From Baffinella frigidus (Eukaryota > Cryptophyceae > Cryptomonadales > Baffinellaceae), in assembly GCA_026770585.1 (NCBI GenBank), contig MU646343.1:521403-549049 (forward strand): 27,647 nt of DNA. Reading direction: 5' to 3'. Both the position numbers and the translations under genes were made by a program. The notes beneath the pieces were generated by a model. That model worked only from the letters and a program-made list of their open reading frames with translations, did not search any database and was not told where the DNA came from. Positions 15,001 to 21,555 of this stretch are shown one piece after another; positions within the stretch are counted from its first letter, which is position 1; every line of letters starts with the position of its first letter.

Positions 15001-16660
15001 CCCAAACCCTAAACCCTAAACCCTAAACCCCCATCCTAACCTCCTCTCGTGAGTTGGACGCATGACCAGTTCGGGCTGCGGGGGGGATGCGCGGTCCCAA
15101 CAACGGGTTTAGGGTTGAGGGTATAGGGTGTAGGGTTTAGGTTTTTGCACCAGATTTTTTTTAGATGGGTTTTTGTACCAGAAATCCTTTAGACGGTTTC
15201 TAGCTCTGCCTCACTGAAACTGGGCTGACTGAGACCGGGCTCGCCATAAAAGAATTTTAGTTGCTCGCATGCACTGGTTTTCCTGCTGTAAACGTATTTT
15301 ATGGCAAGCCCGGCTTTGTTCAGGCAGAGCTACAGTGGACCTACCCCAACACAGGCTACCGTAGCACATACTTACCCTCCACACATACTCCTTCGGCCGG
15401 CACCCGATTTCCCCCTGCAAGGAAGTATGCCTGAAGGGTGGACACCATAACGCATACCTACCCTCCACACATACTCAATCAGTCCGGCCCCGACGGGTAT
15501 GTGTTAGGGTAGGTCCACTGTAGCACGTTCCACGCAAGGCCCTTCGAGGGTTATCCGGTGCCCGTTCTTGGAGCCGTTAGCCCGTTCCTGGAGCCGTTTT
15601 CAATTGAAATTGACTTTTCAATACCGGTTTCCCTTTGCGAATTGACTTTTGAAAACCCCCCCAAGAGCCCTCCGTGGCTTGCATTTCTCACGCAACGGAC
15701 GCAGGTCGAGTTCAGGCTGCGGGGGGGTTGCCTTTCCCCAAACCCCAAACCCTAAACCCTGAACCCCAACCCCTAACCCCTTATAAACCCCACACCCTAA
15801 ACCCTAAACCCTAAACCCTAAACCCTCAACCCCAAACCCTAAACCCTACACCCTCGCTGGTCGAGTTCAGGCTGCGGGGGGGATGGGCTGACCCCTGAAC
15901 CCTGAACCCTGAACCCTGAACCCTGAACCCTGAACCCTGAACCCTGAACCCTGAACCCTGAACCCTGAACCCTGAACCCTGAACCCTNNNNNNNNNNACC
16001 CTGAACCCTGAACCCTGAACCCTGAACCCTGAACCCTGAACCCTGAACCCTGAACCCTGAACCCTGAACCCTGAACCCTGAACCCTGATCCCTGATCCCT
16101 GATCCCAAACCCACCGGTTTTACTCAGGCAGAGCTGGCATGTTATTGCATCTCTCACGCAACGATTGCAGGTCGAGTTCCGGCTGCGGGGGAAGTGCTCG
16201 GCCGCGCAGCGGATATCGTGGCGCCTGCCGATCGCTGCTGACCTTGAGTGCACTAGCGTCGCTGAGGTCTCTCTCTCTCTCTGTCTCTCTCTCGCTCTCT
16301 CTCGCTCTCGCTCTCGCTCTCGCTCTCGCTCTCTCTCTCACACACTCGCTTGCTCGCTCGCTCTCTCTCTCTCTCCCGATCGCGGCTGACCTTGAGTGCA
16401 CTAGCGTCGCTGAGGTCTGTATGTCTCTCTGTCGCGCTCTCTCTGTCGCGCGCGCGCGCGCTCTCTCTCTCTCTCTCTCGCTTTCTCTCTCTCTCACACA
16501 CTCTCGCTCTCTCGCTCTCTCTCTCCCTCCCGATCGCGGCTGACCTTGAGTGCTCTAGCGTCGCTGAGGTCTCTCTCTCTCTCTCTCTCTCTCTCGCTCT
16601 CTCGCTCTCTCGCTCGCTCGCTTTCTCGCTCGCTTTCTCGCTCGCTCTCTCTCACTCACT

Positions 16661-16702
<42 letters not shown>

Positions 16703-16760
16703 ACTAGCGTCGCTGAGGTCTGTATGTCTCTCTGTCGCTCTCTCTCTCGCGCGCGCGCTG

Positions 16761-16809
<49 letters not shown>

Positions 16810-19800
16810 CGCTTTCTCTCTCACACACACTCGCTCGCTCGCTCGCTCGCTCGCTCGCTCTCGCGCTCTCTCGCTCCCTCCCGATCGCGGCTGACCTTGA
16901 GTGCACTAGCGTCACTGAGGTCTTTCTCTGCCTCTCTGTCTCTCGCTCGCTCTCTCGCTCGCTCTCGCTCTCTGTCTATCTCTTTCGCTTTCTCTCTCTC
17001 TCTCTCGATCGCTCTCTCTCTCTCGCTCTCTCTCGCTCGCGCGCGCGCGCTCTCTCTCTCTCTTTCTATCTATCTATATATCTCGTTGTTGACCTTGAGT
17101 AGGGCGCCGCATTCCGACGACCCCTCCACACGAGGGGTCGTCGGACCAAACACCCTGTTTAAAACCCGGAGAGTACTACAAGTGAGGCAGTGTGTAGTAA
17201 TTTCTATACGTTTCGTCACGCGGCTGCACGCTTTCCGTGTAGCCACGTGACCAACTCCATACAAAACGCTAACAATCGACATTTTACCAGGGTGTTGCAT
17301 CAGCCTCGTGTGGCTGTCCTCTGCCGCGGTTCTGATCCGGGTAAACCTATTTTTCTTTCATTTGATGGCAACGAAAATTACTACACAATTCGCTCTTATT
17401 AGTAATATTAAAGCATTTGTGTAGTAACTTTCGTTACCATCAAATGAAAGAAAAATAGGTTTCCCCGGATAAGTTCATCTGCAGTCAGCAGTTAATCTGC
17501 GGTTAGCTGCCACTCGAGAATGCTGGAGGATCCTATTTACATGTGGGGTTGTAAATATTTGTACCAGGATAAGGTGTTCCAACCTCGTGACCGGCCAATA
17601 TATGGCTAGTTGCGTGACCAATCAACGAAGGTCACTTCACAAATACCCACTTCAAAAAGCACATTGGTTTGAAATAGGCCCCTCTAGCGTTCTCGTGTGG
17701 TGCGGGAAGTTAATCTGCGCCCTTCGGAACGATGGGGCATGTTTGATGAGCCCGGACGTTGATGGTGGCTCCAATGGCAATGGAAGTTACTACACAAATG
17801 CCAGACATAAATTTATCTTAGTTTTAAATAGGCCCCTCTCGCATTCTCGTATAGGCAGGTGCAGGATCAGGTACATCACGGGGGGGCAGTGGGCCTGGCT
17901 AGCCGCGCCAGGTCATAAGTCGGATTTTCATTTTACTACACCATCCACGGGTAAAGTTGATTCTCACCAGGGAAACACGCCAAAAGTGTTGGGAATTGGA
18001 GCCCTTCGTGGGCACTACAATGTTTTTTTGTACTACGAAACACTTTTAGCGCGAAACGTTGCGTGTGAAATTCCCACTTGTGACATGGCGTGGTCCAGGT
18101 CCGCTCTAAGGTAGTGTCTGCGGTCAAGGATATCCACAAAGCGGGCTACGACGGGGTTTTCGGCCCAACATGGGCCGGTTTTCCGTTACCGTGTCCGTAG
18201 GAATCCCCCTATGTCCCTACGGGTTGCCTACCGTAGGGTCCTAGGTCTTATCGCTTAGGGGTTATTCGAAACCCCTTCGAAGTCCGCTGTGTGGATATAC
18301 GCGTATGAATGTTTGTTTCGCAGGTGCTGGACCAAGTGGAGCACGGGGGGGCGGGAGAGCTGGTCATCGCCGTCGTCATGATCATTGTCGGTACGTTCCC
18401 CGTTTCCATATGGGGTTTCCATAGGTTTGAGTTATGTTTCCATATAATCTGTTTCTCCAACTCAAACCTAGGCTCTTGAGAACGGTTCTCAATTTCCGTT
18501 ACCTTATCTGTAGGAACCCCCCTATGCCCCTACGGGTTGCCTACCGTAGGGTCCTAGGTCGTGTCGCTTAGGAGTTGTTCAAAATCCCTTCGTAGCCCGC
18601 CTTGGTGCTTTGGTGCTTTGTATTACACTGACATCGAAGACCACGCCCACCGCACTCTTGAGGTGATGGTAAGAATCTACGTACGCTCCCCAGCTGTTCT
18701 CCACTGTTACCTAAAGTTAACAGAGGTTCCACTTTTGTTTTGAGACGTCCCACTCTCGACTTTTGTCTCGGTGAGCAGCGCTCTCCAGCCGTGCTCACAA
18801 GATCATCATCGGTACGTTCCCCACATGGAAAAAAAATCAATTTATAAGCTCGGATACAGTCAAAATTACTACACGTTTGCTTTAATATTACTAATAAAGA
18901 CCGTTATGTGTAGTAAATTTCATTGAACCAAGTTTATAAATTAAAAGTGTTTCCATGTGATCCCCCAGCCGTTCTCAAAAGTCACTTCCCAGCCGTTCTC
19001 AAAAGTCAACACTCGACGGCTATGCTGACCCCCTCGGATCCGGGTAGTTGCGTAGGAACCTACGCCGTTGCCTACCGTAGGGAGCCCTTCGTACCCGTAC
19101 CCAGTCTCAAACCTGGCGCGAATATCGTCGTGGTTATGCTGACCCCCTCCACTCGAGAATGCTGGAGGGTCCTATTTATATGTGGGGTTGTAAATATTTG
19201 TACCAGGATAAAGTGTTCTAACCTCGTGACTGGCCAATATATGGCTAGTAACGTGACCAATCATCGAAAGTTACTACACAAATGCCCACTTTTAAAAGCA
19301 CATTGGTTTCACATAGGTCCCTCTAGCATTCTTGTGCGGCTCACTCGTTCCCCATCCGTTCTCGTTTTCATAAGTCACTTCCCCAGCCAGAAGTCAACAC
19401 CCCGCGGTTGGTAAACGTATCTGTAGAGATCCAAGCTGGTTTAGGGGATGGCACAATCTTGGTTGCACGCGTGTGGTTAGCGCCCCCACTCGACATTTCC
19501 GATCTAGCCCAGACCAACGCCCCTCGACACTCGACTATTTCTGATTTTTCATGACTTTCCCTTTTACAGTAAACACTCAGCACTCAGCACTCAGCACTAA
19601 ACACTCAACACCCAACACTCAACACTAAACACTAGTTTCCGTCATGGAAAACTCCCTACCTTTTTATATTCAAATTAGCAGAAAGGGCGCGCCTGCAACC
19701 TCAACGTGTGGCCTGGCGTGGCTCTCTCTCTATCTCCCTCTCTCTCTCTCTCGCTGTCTCCCTCTCTCTCCCTCTCCCTCTTGCTCTCTCTCTCTCTCTC

Positions 19801-19936
19801 TCTCTCTCTTGCTCTCTCTCGCTCGCTCTTTCTCTCTCTCTCTCTCTCTCGCTCTCTCGTTCTCCCTCACACACACGTCATCTGGCAGGGTTCTGCGCAG
19901 GCAGCTTGGTGATGCGAGCGCGGAACCTCGCTCTCT

Positions 19937-19976
<40 letters not shown>

Positions 19977-21548
19977 ATCTCTCTCTCTCTTGCTCTCTCT
20001 CTCTCTCTTGCTCTCTCTCGCTCACTCTCTCTCTCTCGCGCGCGCGCGCTCTGCCTTGCTCTCTCTCTCTCGCTCTCTCTCCCCCCCCCCTCTCGCTCTC
20101 GCTCTCTCGTTCTCCCTCACACACACGTCACCTGGCAGGGTTCTGCGTAGGCAGCTTGGTGATGCGAGCGCGGAACCGCACCCCGTCCTTCAACGAGAAG
20201 CCATCGGCATACATGACCCGCATGGAAAACGTCTGGCCCACCCACACGGTGGACTACGGACCTTTCATCACAAGTCAACTTACCCTGTGGGCAGTTAACT
20301 TTAAGGAGTGTATCATGCAGATTTGGTCACGTTACCGCTAAATCTAGGGGTCCCGAAACCCTCGAAGTCATCGGCATACATGACGCGCATGGAAAACGTC
20401 CGGCCCACGCCCGTGCTTTTTGACACCATCGGTGTTAATGTTTTTGACACCATCGTTTTTGAATGATTGTCACCATCATTTTTTATGAAATTTCGTGTCG
20501 AGGTGGAAAACGTCGCCTCGTTTTCGAAAGCGCTGTTTCGACAGCTGGGGGGTTCCGTGTCCACTCGAGGCTACAGATTATGACTAGTTAAAACCAGGGA
20601 TTCCTTACAAGTGAAGAAGAAAAAAACAGTGTGTAGTAATAATTCACACACAACCAATTGGCGGTTCTTCTCGTTAGTGGAGTTGCCCCCGGGGGCAGCT
20701 GACAACCACCCCAGGGTGCAACTCCACTACAGGGGCACCTCGCTCATAACAAAGCGCCCCCCCCCCTAGAACCACCCTGGGGCCTTAGGCATAGGCCTCC
20801 TGTAGGGTCCTAGGAGGTGTTTTTTTGTCAGCTGACAATCGCGCGTGGGTTTGCGACCGTCGACGCGCGCGATTCTTAAACCCACGCGCGCGCGTGTTTA
20901 TTCCTTAAGTGGCGAGTAGGATCATACGCCCTACGGTAGGGCCCTAGGACCTGCCTATGGCGAGTTCGGGTGAATGTGCACCCTTGGTAACATAAGGGAT
21001 AAGATTGATTCGTGCTTTGCGATTCTTAAACCCCACACAGCGGACTTCGAAGGGATTTTGAATCACCCCAAGCGATAAGACCTAGGACCCTACGGTAGGC
21101 AACCCGTAGGGGCATAGGAGAGGTTCCTACCGATAAGGTAACGGGAAGGTGGCCCGATTTGGGCCGGAAATCCCTTCGTATCCCGCTGTGTGGCACGCGC
21201 GCGCTTGTATGATTGATTCGTGCCTTGCGATTCGGCAGGAGGCGGAAGAGGGGTATGAAATGGACGGTCTCGGCGACGTCGATCCCGTGAACGAAACCTC
21301 CCCTTCCCTTCGAAGGGAGTTTGAATAACCCCTAAGCGATAAGACCTAAGACCCTATGGTAGGCAACCCGTAGGGACGTAGGGGGGGTTCCTACGGATAA
21401 GGTAACGGAAACTCGGGCTCTCAGAACCCGAAAATCCCTTCTTAACCTGCTGTGTGGCCTTTGGCAGGAGGCGGAGGAGGGGTATGAAATGGACGGTCTC
21501 GGCGACGTCGATCCCCAGAACGAGACCTCTCCTTCCCTCCGCCGGTAG
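9509..21548 (+). CDS. Gene 2: type I membrane protein with Cys-rich ectodomain, eight exons
   Basis: Exons 9509-9679, 9961-10061, 12814-12942, 14703-14754, 16171-16266, 18324-18390, 20139-20230 and 21468-21548 (alternative 21239-21328). Intron phases 0,2,2,0,0,1,0 all match, and split codons rebuild W91, Q134 and G206. The product is about 262 residues: signal peptide 1-25; ectodomain with 11 cysteines (50, 53, 73, 75, 83, 85, 92, 124, 135, 160, 178) and sequons N110 (NMS) and N125 (NAT); one transmembrane helix about 196-214, itself split by intron 6; then RARNR and an acidic tail ([15 protein letters not shown]). The positive residues after the helix fit an N-out, C-in topology. I do not recognise the family; a receptor-like or sorting role is only a guess. 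The exon 7 end is the least certain point. Confidence 0.78.
9680..9960 (+). other. Gene 2 intron 1
   Basis: No element or repeat was recognised; donor GTCAGT, acceptor CCCCAG. Confidence 0.5.
9961..10061 (+). CDS. Gene 2 exon 2
   Basis: Starts [11 protein letters not shown] after acceptor CCCCAG and ends at donor GACTG|GTGCCC in phase 2. It holds a dense cysteine cluster (DCHCPPN, GCVC). Read through, the frame runs straight into CCCTAAA repeat. Confidence 0.77.
10072..10235 (+). repeat. Interstitial CCCTAAA telomere-type array
   Basis: About 20 units of CCCTAAA with ACTCAACC variants at the right, starting right after the exon 2 donor. Confidence 0.92.
10354..10493 (+). mobile_element. Hairpin element A3
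   Basis: CCACTTAGCAGCTACCG ... CGGTCGTTGCTAAGTGG; its 3' hairpin uses TTTCCCCCG/CGGGGGAAA instead of CCTTGAA. CCACCCGCCCTC with similar flank occurs on both sides (10265, 10667). Confidence 0.85.
10498..10655. mobile_element. Possible hairpin element
   Basis: TCCTCCTAGCC ... GCCTCAGTC pairs loosely with GACTGAGGCTAGGATATCC. Confidence 0.35.
10700..10790 (+). repeat. Repeat Z1
   Basis: AGTTAACGGAGGTTCCACTT ... CCCACTCTCGACGTTTGTCT ... GCAGCGCTC; other copies at 18703-18790 and inverted at 24168-24240. Confidence 0.65.
11007..11153. mobile_element. Hairpin element E2
   Basis: CACACGGTGGACTACGGACC ... GAAGCCCACCGAGTG; opposite orientation to E1. Confidence 0.75.
11352..11490 (-). mobile_element. 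Hairpin element A4
   Basis: Inverted relative to A2; CCACTTGGCACCGGCCGAG ... GGTGGCTGCTAAGTGG; hairpin CCTTGAATTTAAGG. Confidence 0.85.
11531..11680. mobile_element. Repeat R2 bracketed by direct repeats
   Basis: R2 (about 11548-11655) is flanked on both sides by GAGACGCCAGGGGTGCA, a 17-bp direct repeat. Confidence 0.6.
11717..11835 (-). mobile_element. Hairpin element F5
   Basis: CCACGCCAGAGGGATCG, CATCCACTTTTGACATCTTT, CAAGGG/CCCTTG; its far end is decayed. Confidence 0.65.
11942..12074 (+). repeat. CT microsatellite
   Basis: Long (CT)n with CCTCTC interruptions inside gene 2 intron 2, pyrimidine-rich on the coding strand. Confidence 0.9.
12203..12331. mobile_element. Hairpin element V
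   Basis: CCACAAGATTTCAGCTAAGTC ends inverted as GACTTAGGCGAAATGTTGTGG; inner CTGGTCTGGGACCAG hairpin. Confidence 0.62.
12370..12538. mobile_element. Hairpin element B3
   Basis: The best B copy: arms of about 80 bp, nearly perfect, GTAACGGCCTGAAAATGGGG inverted, GGCCTACGGTAGGAGG core. Confidence 0.88.
12814..12942 (+). CDS. Gene 2 exon 3
   Basis: After acceptor CTGCAG the first base completes the Trp split from exon 2. The 42 whole codons ([13 protein letters not shown] to TAANTPA) hold sequons NMS and NAT. Donor GCGCA|GTGAGC. Extra copies of its 3' edge with donor-like sites lie at 13211-13250 and 13589-13650. Confidence 0.82.
12966..13091 (+). mobile_element. Hairpin element F1
   Basis: CCACGCCAGATTGATCGAGG ... 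TTCTGGTGTGG, 23 bp after the exon 3 donor; interior AAAGATGTCAAAAGTGGATG. Confidence 0.72.
13203..13250 (+). repeat. Copy of 3' edge of gene 2 exon 3
   Basis: GCAACGCCACGGCGGTCAAC then CCCA|GTACGT, a donor closer to consensus than the original. Confidence 0.72.
13445..13583 (-). mobile_element. Hairpin element A5
   Basis: CCACTTAGCAGCCGCCGAG ... GGTGGCTGCTAAGTGG with perfect hairpin ACCTTGAATTCAAGGT (read on the minus strand). Confidence 0.88.
13589..13759 (+). repeat. Second duplicate of exon 3 edge plus element F2
   Basis: AAGGCGGCTATCACGCCTG then CTCA|GTAAGC, then the same CCCAGCCACACAGCCACGCC flank and an F copy (13635-13759). The whole block duplicates 12920-13091. Confidence 0.72.
13761..13969. 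mobile_element. Hairpin element G1 with 44-bp palindrome
   Basis: CACTCGAGGCTAGAAATGGG inverted at both ends. A perfect palindrome at 13829-13872 (centre GGGGGAATTCCCCC) sits inside, followed by AAATTTACTACACA. Confidence 0.82.
14105..14265. mobile_element. Hairpin element C2
   Basis: CCACACAGCGGGCTACGAGG ... CTTCGAAGTCCGCTGTGTGG. Confidence 0.85.
14290..14365 (+). repeat. Short tandem repeat, about 27 bp
   Basis: Three units of CTCTCAAAGTGGCCGATTCGTG type. Confidence 0.65.
14437..14592 (+). repeat. Tandem repeat CTCTCTCCTGAACC (about 18 bp)
   Basis: Eight or so units mixing CT microsatellite with a GAACCCT telomere-like core. Confidence 0.85.
14594..14688. repeat. Telomere-variant array TTCAGGG / TTGAGGG
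   Basis: G-rich on the plus strand, just upstream of the exon 4 acceptor; opposite in strand to most arrays in gene 2. Confidence 0.85.
14703..14754 (+). CDS. Gene 2 exon 4
   Basis: Short 52-bp exon after acceptor CTCTGCAG. Its first base completes the split Gln, then [17 protein letters not shown] and donor GTGCAG|GTTCAG. The donor region is repeated beyond hairpin D6 at about 14869. Confidence 0.74.
14740..14905. mobile_element. Element D6 between two copies of the exon 4 donor
   Basis: GACGTGTGCAGGTTCAG, then a CCCCGGCCACAA stretch, occurs at 14745 and again at 14870. Between them is a truncated D element (14785-14868, GTGGCGAGGCCGTCA ... GGGCGTATGGGCCTACTCG). Confidence 0.7.
14940..15035 (+). 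repeat. CCCTAAA array
   Basis: About 12 units, some CCCGAAA. Confidence 0.88.
15053..15150. repeat. Weak exon 5 edge copy and short TTTAGGG block
   Basis: CCAGTTCGGGCTGCGGGGGG resembles the exon 5 start; a short G-strand telomere-like block follows. Confidence 0.45.
15199..15332. mobile_element. Hairpin element J5
   Basis: TCTAGCTCTGCCTCACTG ... TTCAGGCAGAGCTA with CGGGCTCGCCATAAAA arms; a diverged J copy. Confidence 0.65.
15331..15529. mobile_element. Hairpin element AA
   Basis: TACAGTGGACCTACCC ... GGGTAGGTCCACTGTA; CTTACCCTCCACACATACTC occurs twice inside. Confidence 0.65.
15680..15730 (+). repeat. Copy of acceptor and 5' edge of gene 2 exon 5
   Basis: TCTCACGCAACGGACGCAG then GTCGAGTTCAGGCTGCGG; matches the real exon at 16151-16190. 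A shorter copy lies at 15856-15885. Confidence 0.75.
15738..15855 (+). repeat. CCCTAAA array
   Basis: About 15 units with small variants. Confidence 0.9.
15893..16105 (+). repeat. Homogeneous CCCTGAA array with assembly gap
   Basis: Nearly 30 uniform CCCTGAA units, ending in CCCTGAT. Ten Ns at 15988-15997 mark a gap, so the true length is unknown. Confidence 0.93.
16171..16266 (+). CDS. Gene 2 exon 5
   Basis: 32 codons, [13 protein letters not shown] to ECTSVAE, phase 0 at both ends. Acceptor ATTGCAG|GTCGAG, donor GCTGAG|GTCTCT running directly into an 800-bp CT-rich tract. The 5' edge recurs upstream and the 3' edge recurs five times downstream. Confidence 0.8.
16267..17085 (+). repeat. 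CT microsatellite with four copies of exon 5 end
   Basis: CT/CGCT tract interrupted by GCTGACCTTGAGTGCACTAG-type copies of exon 5's last codons and donor at 16376-16418, 16530-16572, 16701-16720 and 16880-16921 (a fifth, short, at 17085-17101). Spacing is about 155-180 bp. Confidence 0.88.
17126..17313. mobile_element. Hairpin element N
   Basis: CCACACGAGG ... CCTCGTGTGG; an extra hairpin CCGACGACCCCT/AGGGGTCGTCGG spans its left end (17113-17143). Confidence 0.62.
17335..17470. mobile_element. Hairpin element H3
   Basis: About 50-bp arms (AACCTATTTTTCTTTCATTT) and the H core; nearly perfect fold. Confidence 0.85.
17510..17700 (+). mobile_element. Element G2
   Basis: CCACTCGAGAATGCTGGAGG ... 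CTCTAGCGTTCTCGTGTGG; interior TTGTAAATATTTGTACCAGG; a partial G tail repeats at 17781-17850. Confidence 0.75.
17978..18090. mobile_element. Q-type repeat copy
   Basis: CGCCAAAAGTG ... CACTTGTGACATGGCG with GTACTACGAAACACTTTTA, related to 5648-5742. Confidence 0.5.
18134..18294. mobile_element. Hairpin element C3
   Basis: CCACAAAGCGGGCTACG ... AAGTCCGCTGTGTGG, flanked by ATAT on both sides, the clearest short target-site duplication seen. Confidence 0.83.
18324..18390 (+). CDS. Gene 2 exon 6: first half of transmembrane helix
   Basis: [18 protein letters not shown] then MIIV and one base, with acceptor TTTCGCAG and donor GTCG|GTACGT (good match). The hydrophobic run continues in exon 7 after the split Gly. 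Its last bases and donor recur at about 18801-18820. Confidence 0.8.
18487..18600. mobile_element. Element C4, left end missing
   Basis: Starts inside TTTCCGTTACCTTATCTGTA, keeps the CCTACCGTAGGGTCCTAGG core and loses the terminal repeat. Confidence 0.7.
18703..18825 (+). repeat. Repeat Z2 and copy of exon 6 end
   Basis: Z2 matches 10700-10790. It is followed by AAGATCATCATCG|GTACGTTCC, a copy of the exon 6 3' edge and donor. Confidence 0.65.
18822..18959. mobile_element. Hairpin element H4
   Basis: CACATGGAAA ... TTTCCATGTG around the H core (ACTACACGTTTGCTTTAATA). Confidence 0.72.
19149..19339 (+). mobile_element. Element G3
   Basis: Close relative of G2 over its full length: CCACTCGAGAATGCTGGAGG ... 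CTAGCATTCTTGTGCGG. Confidence 0.75.
19719..20122 (+). repeat. CT microsatellite with copy of exon 7 start
   Basis: CT tracts 19719-19870 and 19928-20122. Between them 19866-19927 copies the exon 7 acceptor and first 12 codons (CTGGCAGGGTTCTGC). The 246-bp spacing to the real exon suggests a tandem duplication. Confidence 0.88.
20139..20230 (+). CDS. Gene 2 exon 7: rest of transmembrane helix and juxtamembrane tail
   Basis: After acceptor CCTGGCAG the frame gives FCVGSLVM, then [12 protein letters not shown] to RMEN. The donor is taken as AAC|GTCTGG (phase 0). A later in-phase stop of the exon near 20412 (CCC|GTGCTT) in a second partial copy is also possible, because element E3 has split this region into two copies of its 3' end. 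Confidence 0.7.
20242..20364. mobile_element. Element E3 inserted at the exon 7 end
   Basis: CCACACGGTGGACTACGGAC ... GAAACCCTCG, right end cut. It is flanked on both sides by TCGGCATACATGAC and ATGGAAAACGTC (20205-20236, 20370-20401), a roughly 45-bp direct repeat made of exon 7 codons. Confidence 0.72.
20559..20682. mobile_element. G-related remnant
   Basis: CCACTCGAGGCTAC ... TCTCGTTAGTGG with a GTGTGTAGTAAT core; diverged. Confidence 0.45.
20729..20900. mobile_element. L fragment (L8) and GC-rich hairpin
   Basis: ACAGGGGCACCTCGCTCATA ... CCTAGGAGG lacks its right terminus. GCGCGTGGGTTT ... AAACCCACGCGC (20843-20894) forms a separate hairpin. Confidence 0.6.
20899..21001. mobile_element. 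Hairpin element D1
   Basis: TTCCTTAAGTGGCGAGTAGG, CATACGCCCTACGGTAGGGC, ending ATAAGGGATA. Confidence 0.75.
21033..21193. mobile_element. Hairpin element C5
   Basis: CCACACAGCGGACTTCGAAG ... CGTATCCCGCTGTGTGG; opposite orientation to C1. The flank ATTGATTCGTGC then TTGCGATTC lies on both sides (21004, 21213). Confidence 0.82.
21239..21328 (+). CDS. Gene 2 exon 8: alternative terminal exon, copy a
   Basis: Near-identical to copy b after acceptor ATTCGGCAG, with one replacement (Gln to Val). The exon then runs into truncated hairpin element C6, which supplies the last codons (REFE) and the stop TAA at 21326-21328. If used it gives a tail three residues longer. Confidence 0.5.
   Translation, partial: EAEEGYEMDGLGDVDPVNETSPSLRREFE
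21309..21457. mobile_element. Element C6, left terminus missing, between the two exon 8 copies
   Basis: Starts at TTCGAAGGGAGTTTGAAT, ends CTGCTGTGTGG. The exon 8 segment (about 75 bp) is repeated on both sides. Confidence 0.8.
21468..21548 (+). CDS. Gene 2 exon 8: terminal exon, copy b
   Basis: After acceptor [34 protein letters not shown], stop TAG at 21546-21548. It lies 10 bp after hairpin C6. Chosen over copy a because its 3' end is not formed by an element. Confidence 0.72.
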   Translation, partial: EAEEGYEMDGLGDVDPQNETSPSLRR

Positions 21549-21555
21549 CGCGCTG

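Noticed and set aside
10072-16105. True chromosome end
   Set aside because: Arrays are short, varied, in both orientations and lie inside a gene.
15839-16253. Open frames of GSGFRVQ repeats
   Set aside because: They are translations of the CCCTGAA array across an N gap.
18598-18670. Exon giving [16 protein letters not shown], resembling part of a CorA magnesium transporter
   Set aside because: It lies within gene 2 intron 6, does not fit the phase between exons 6 and 7, and the similarity is short.
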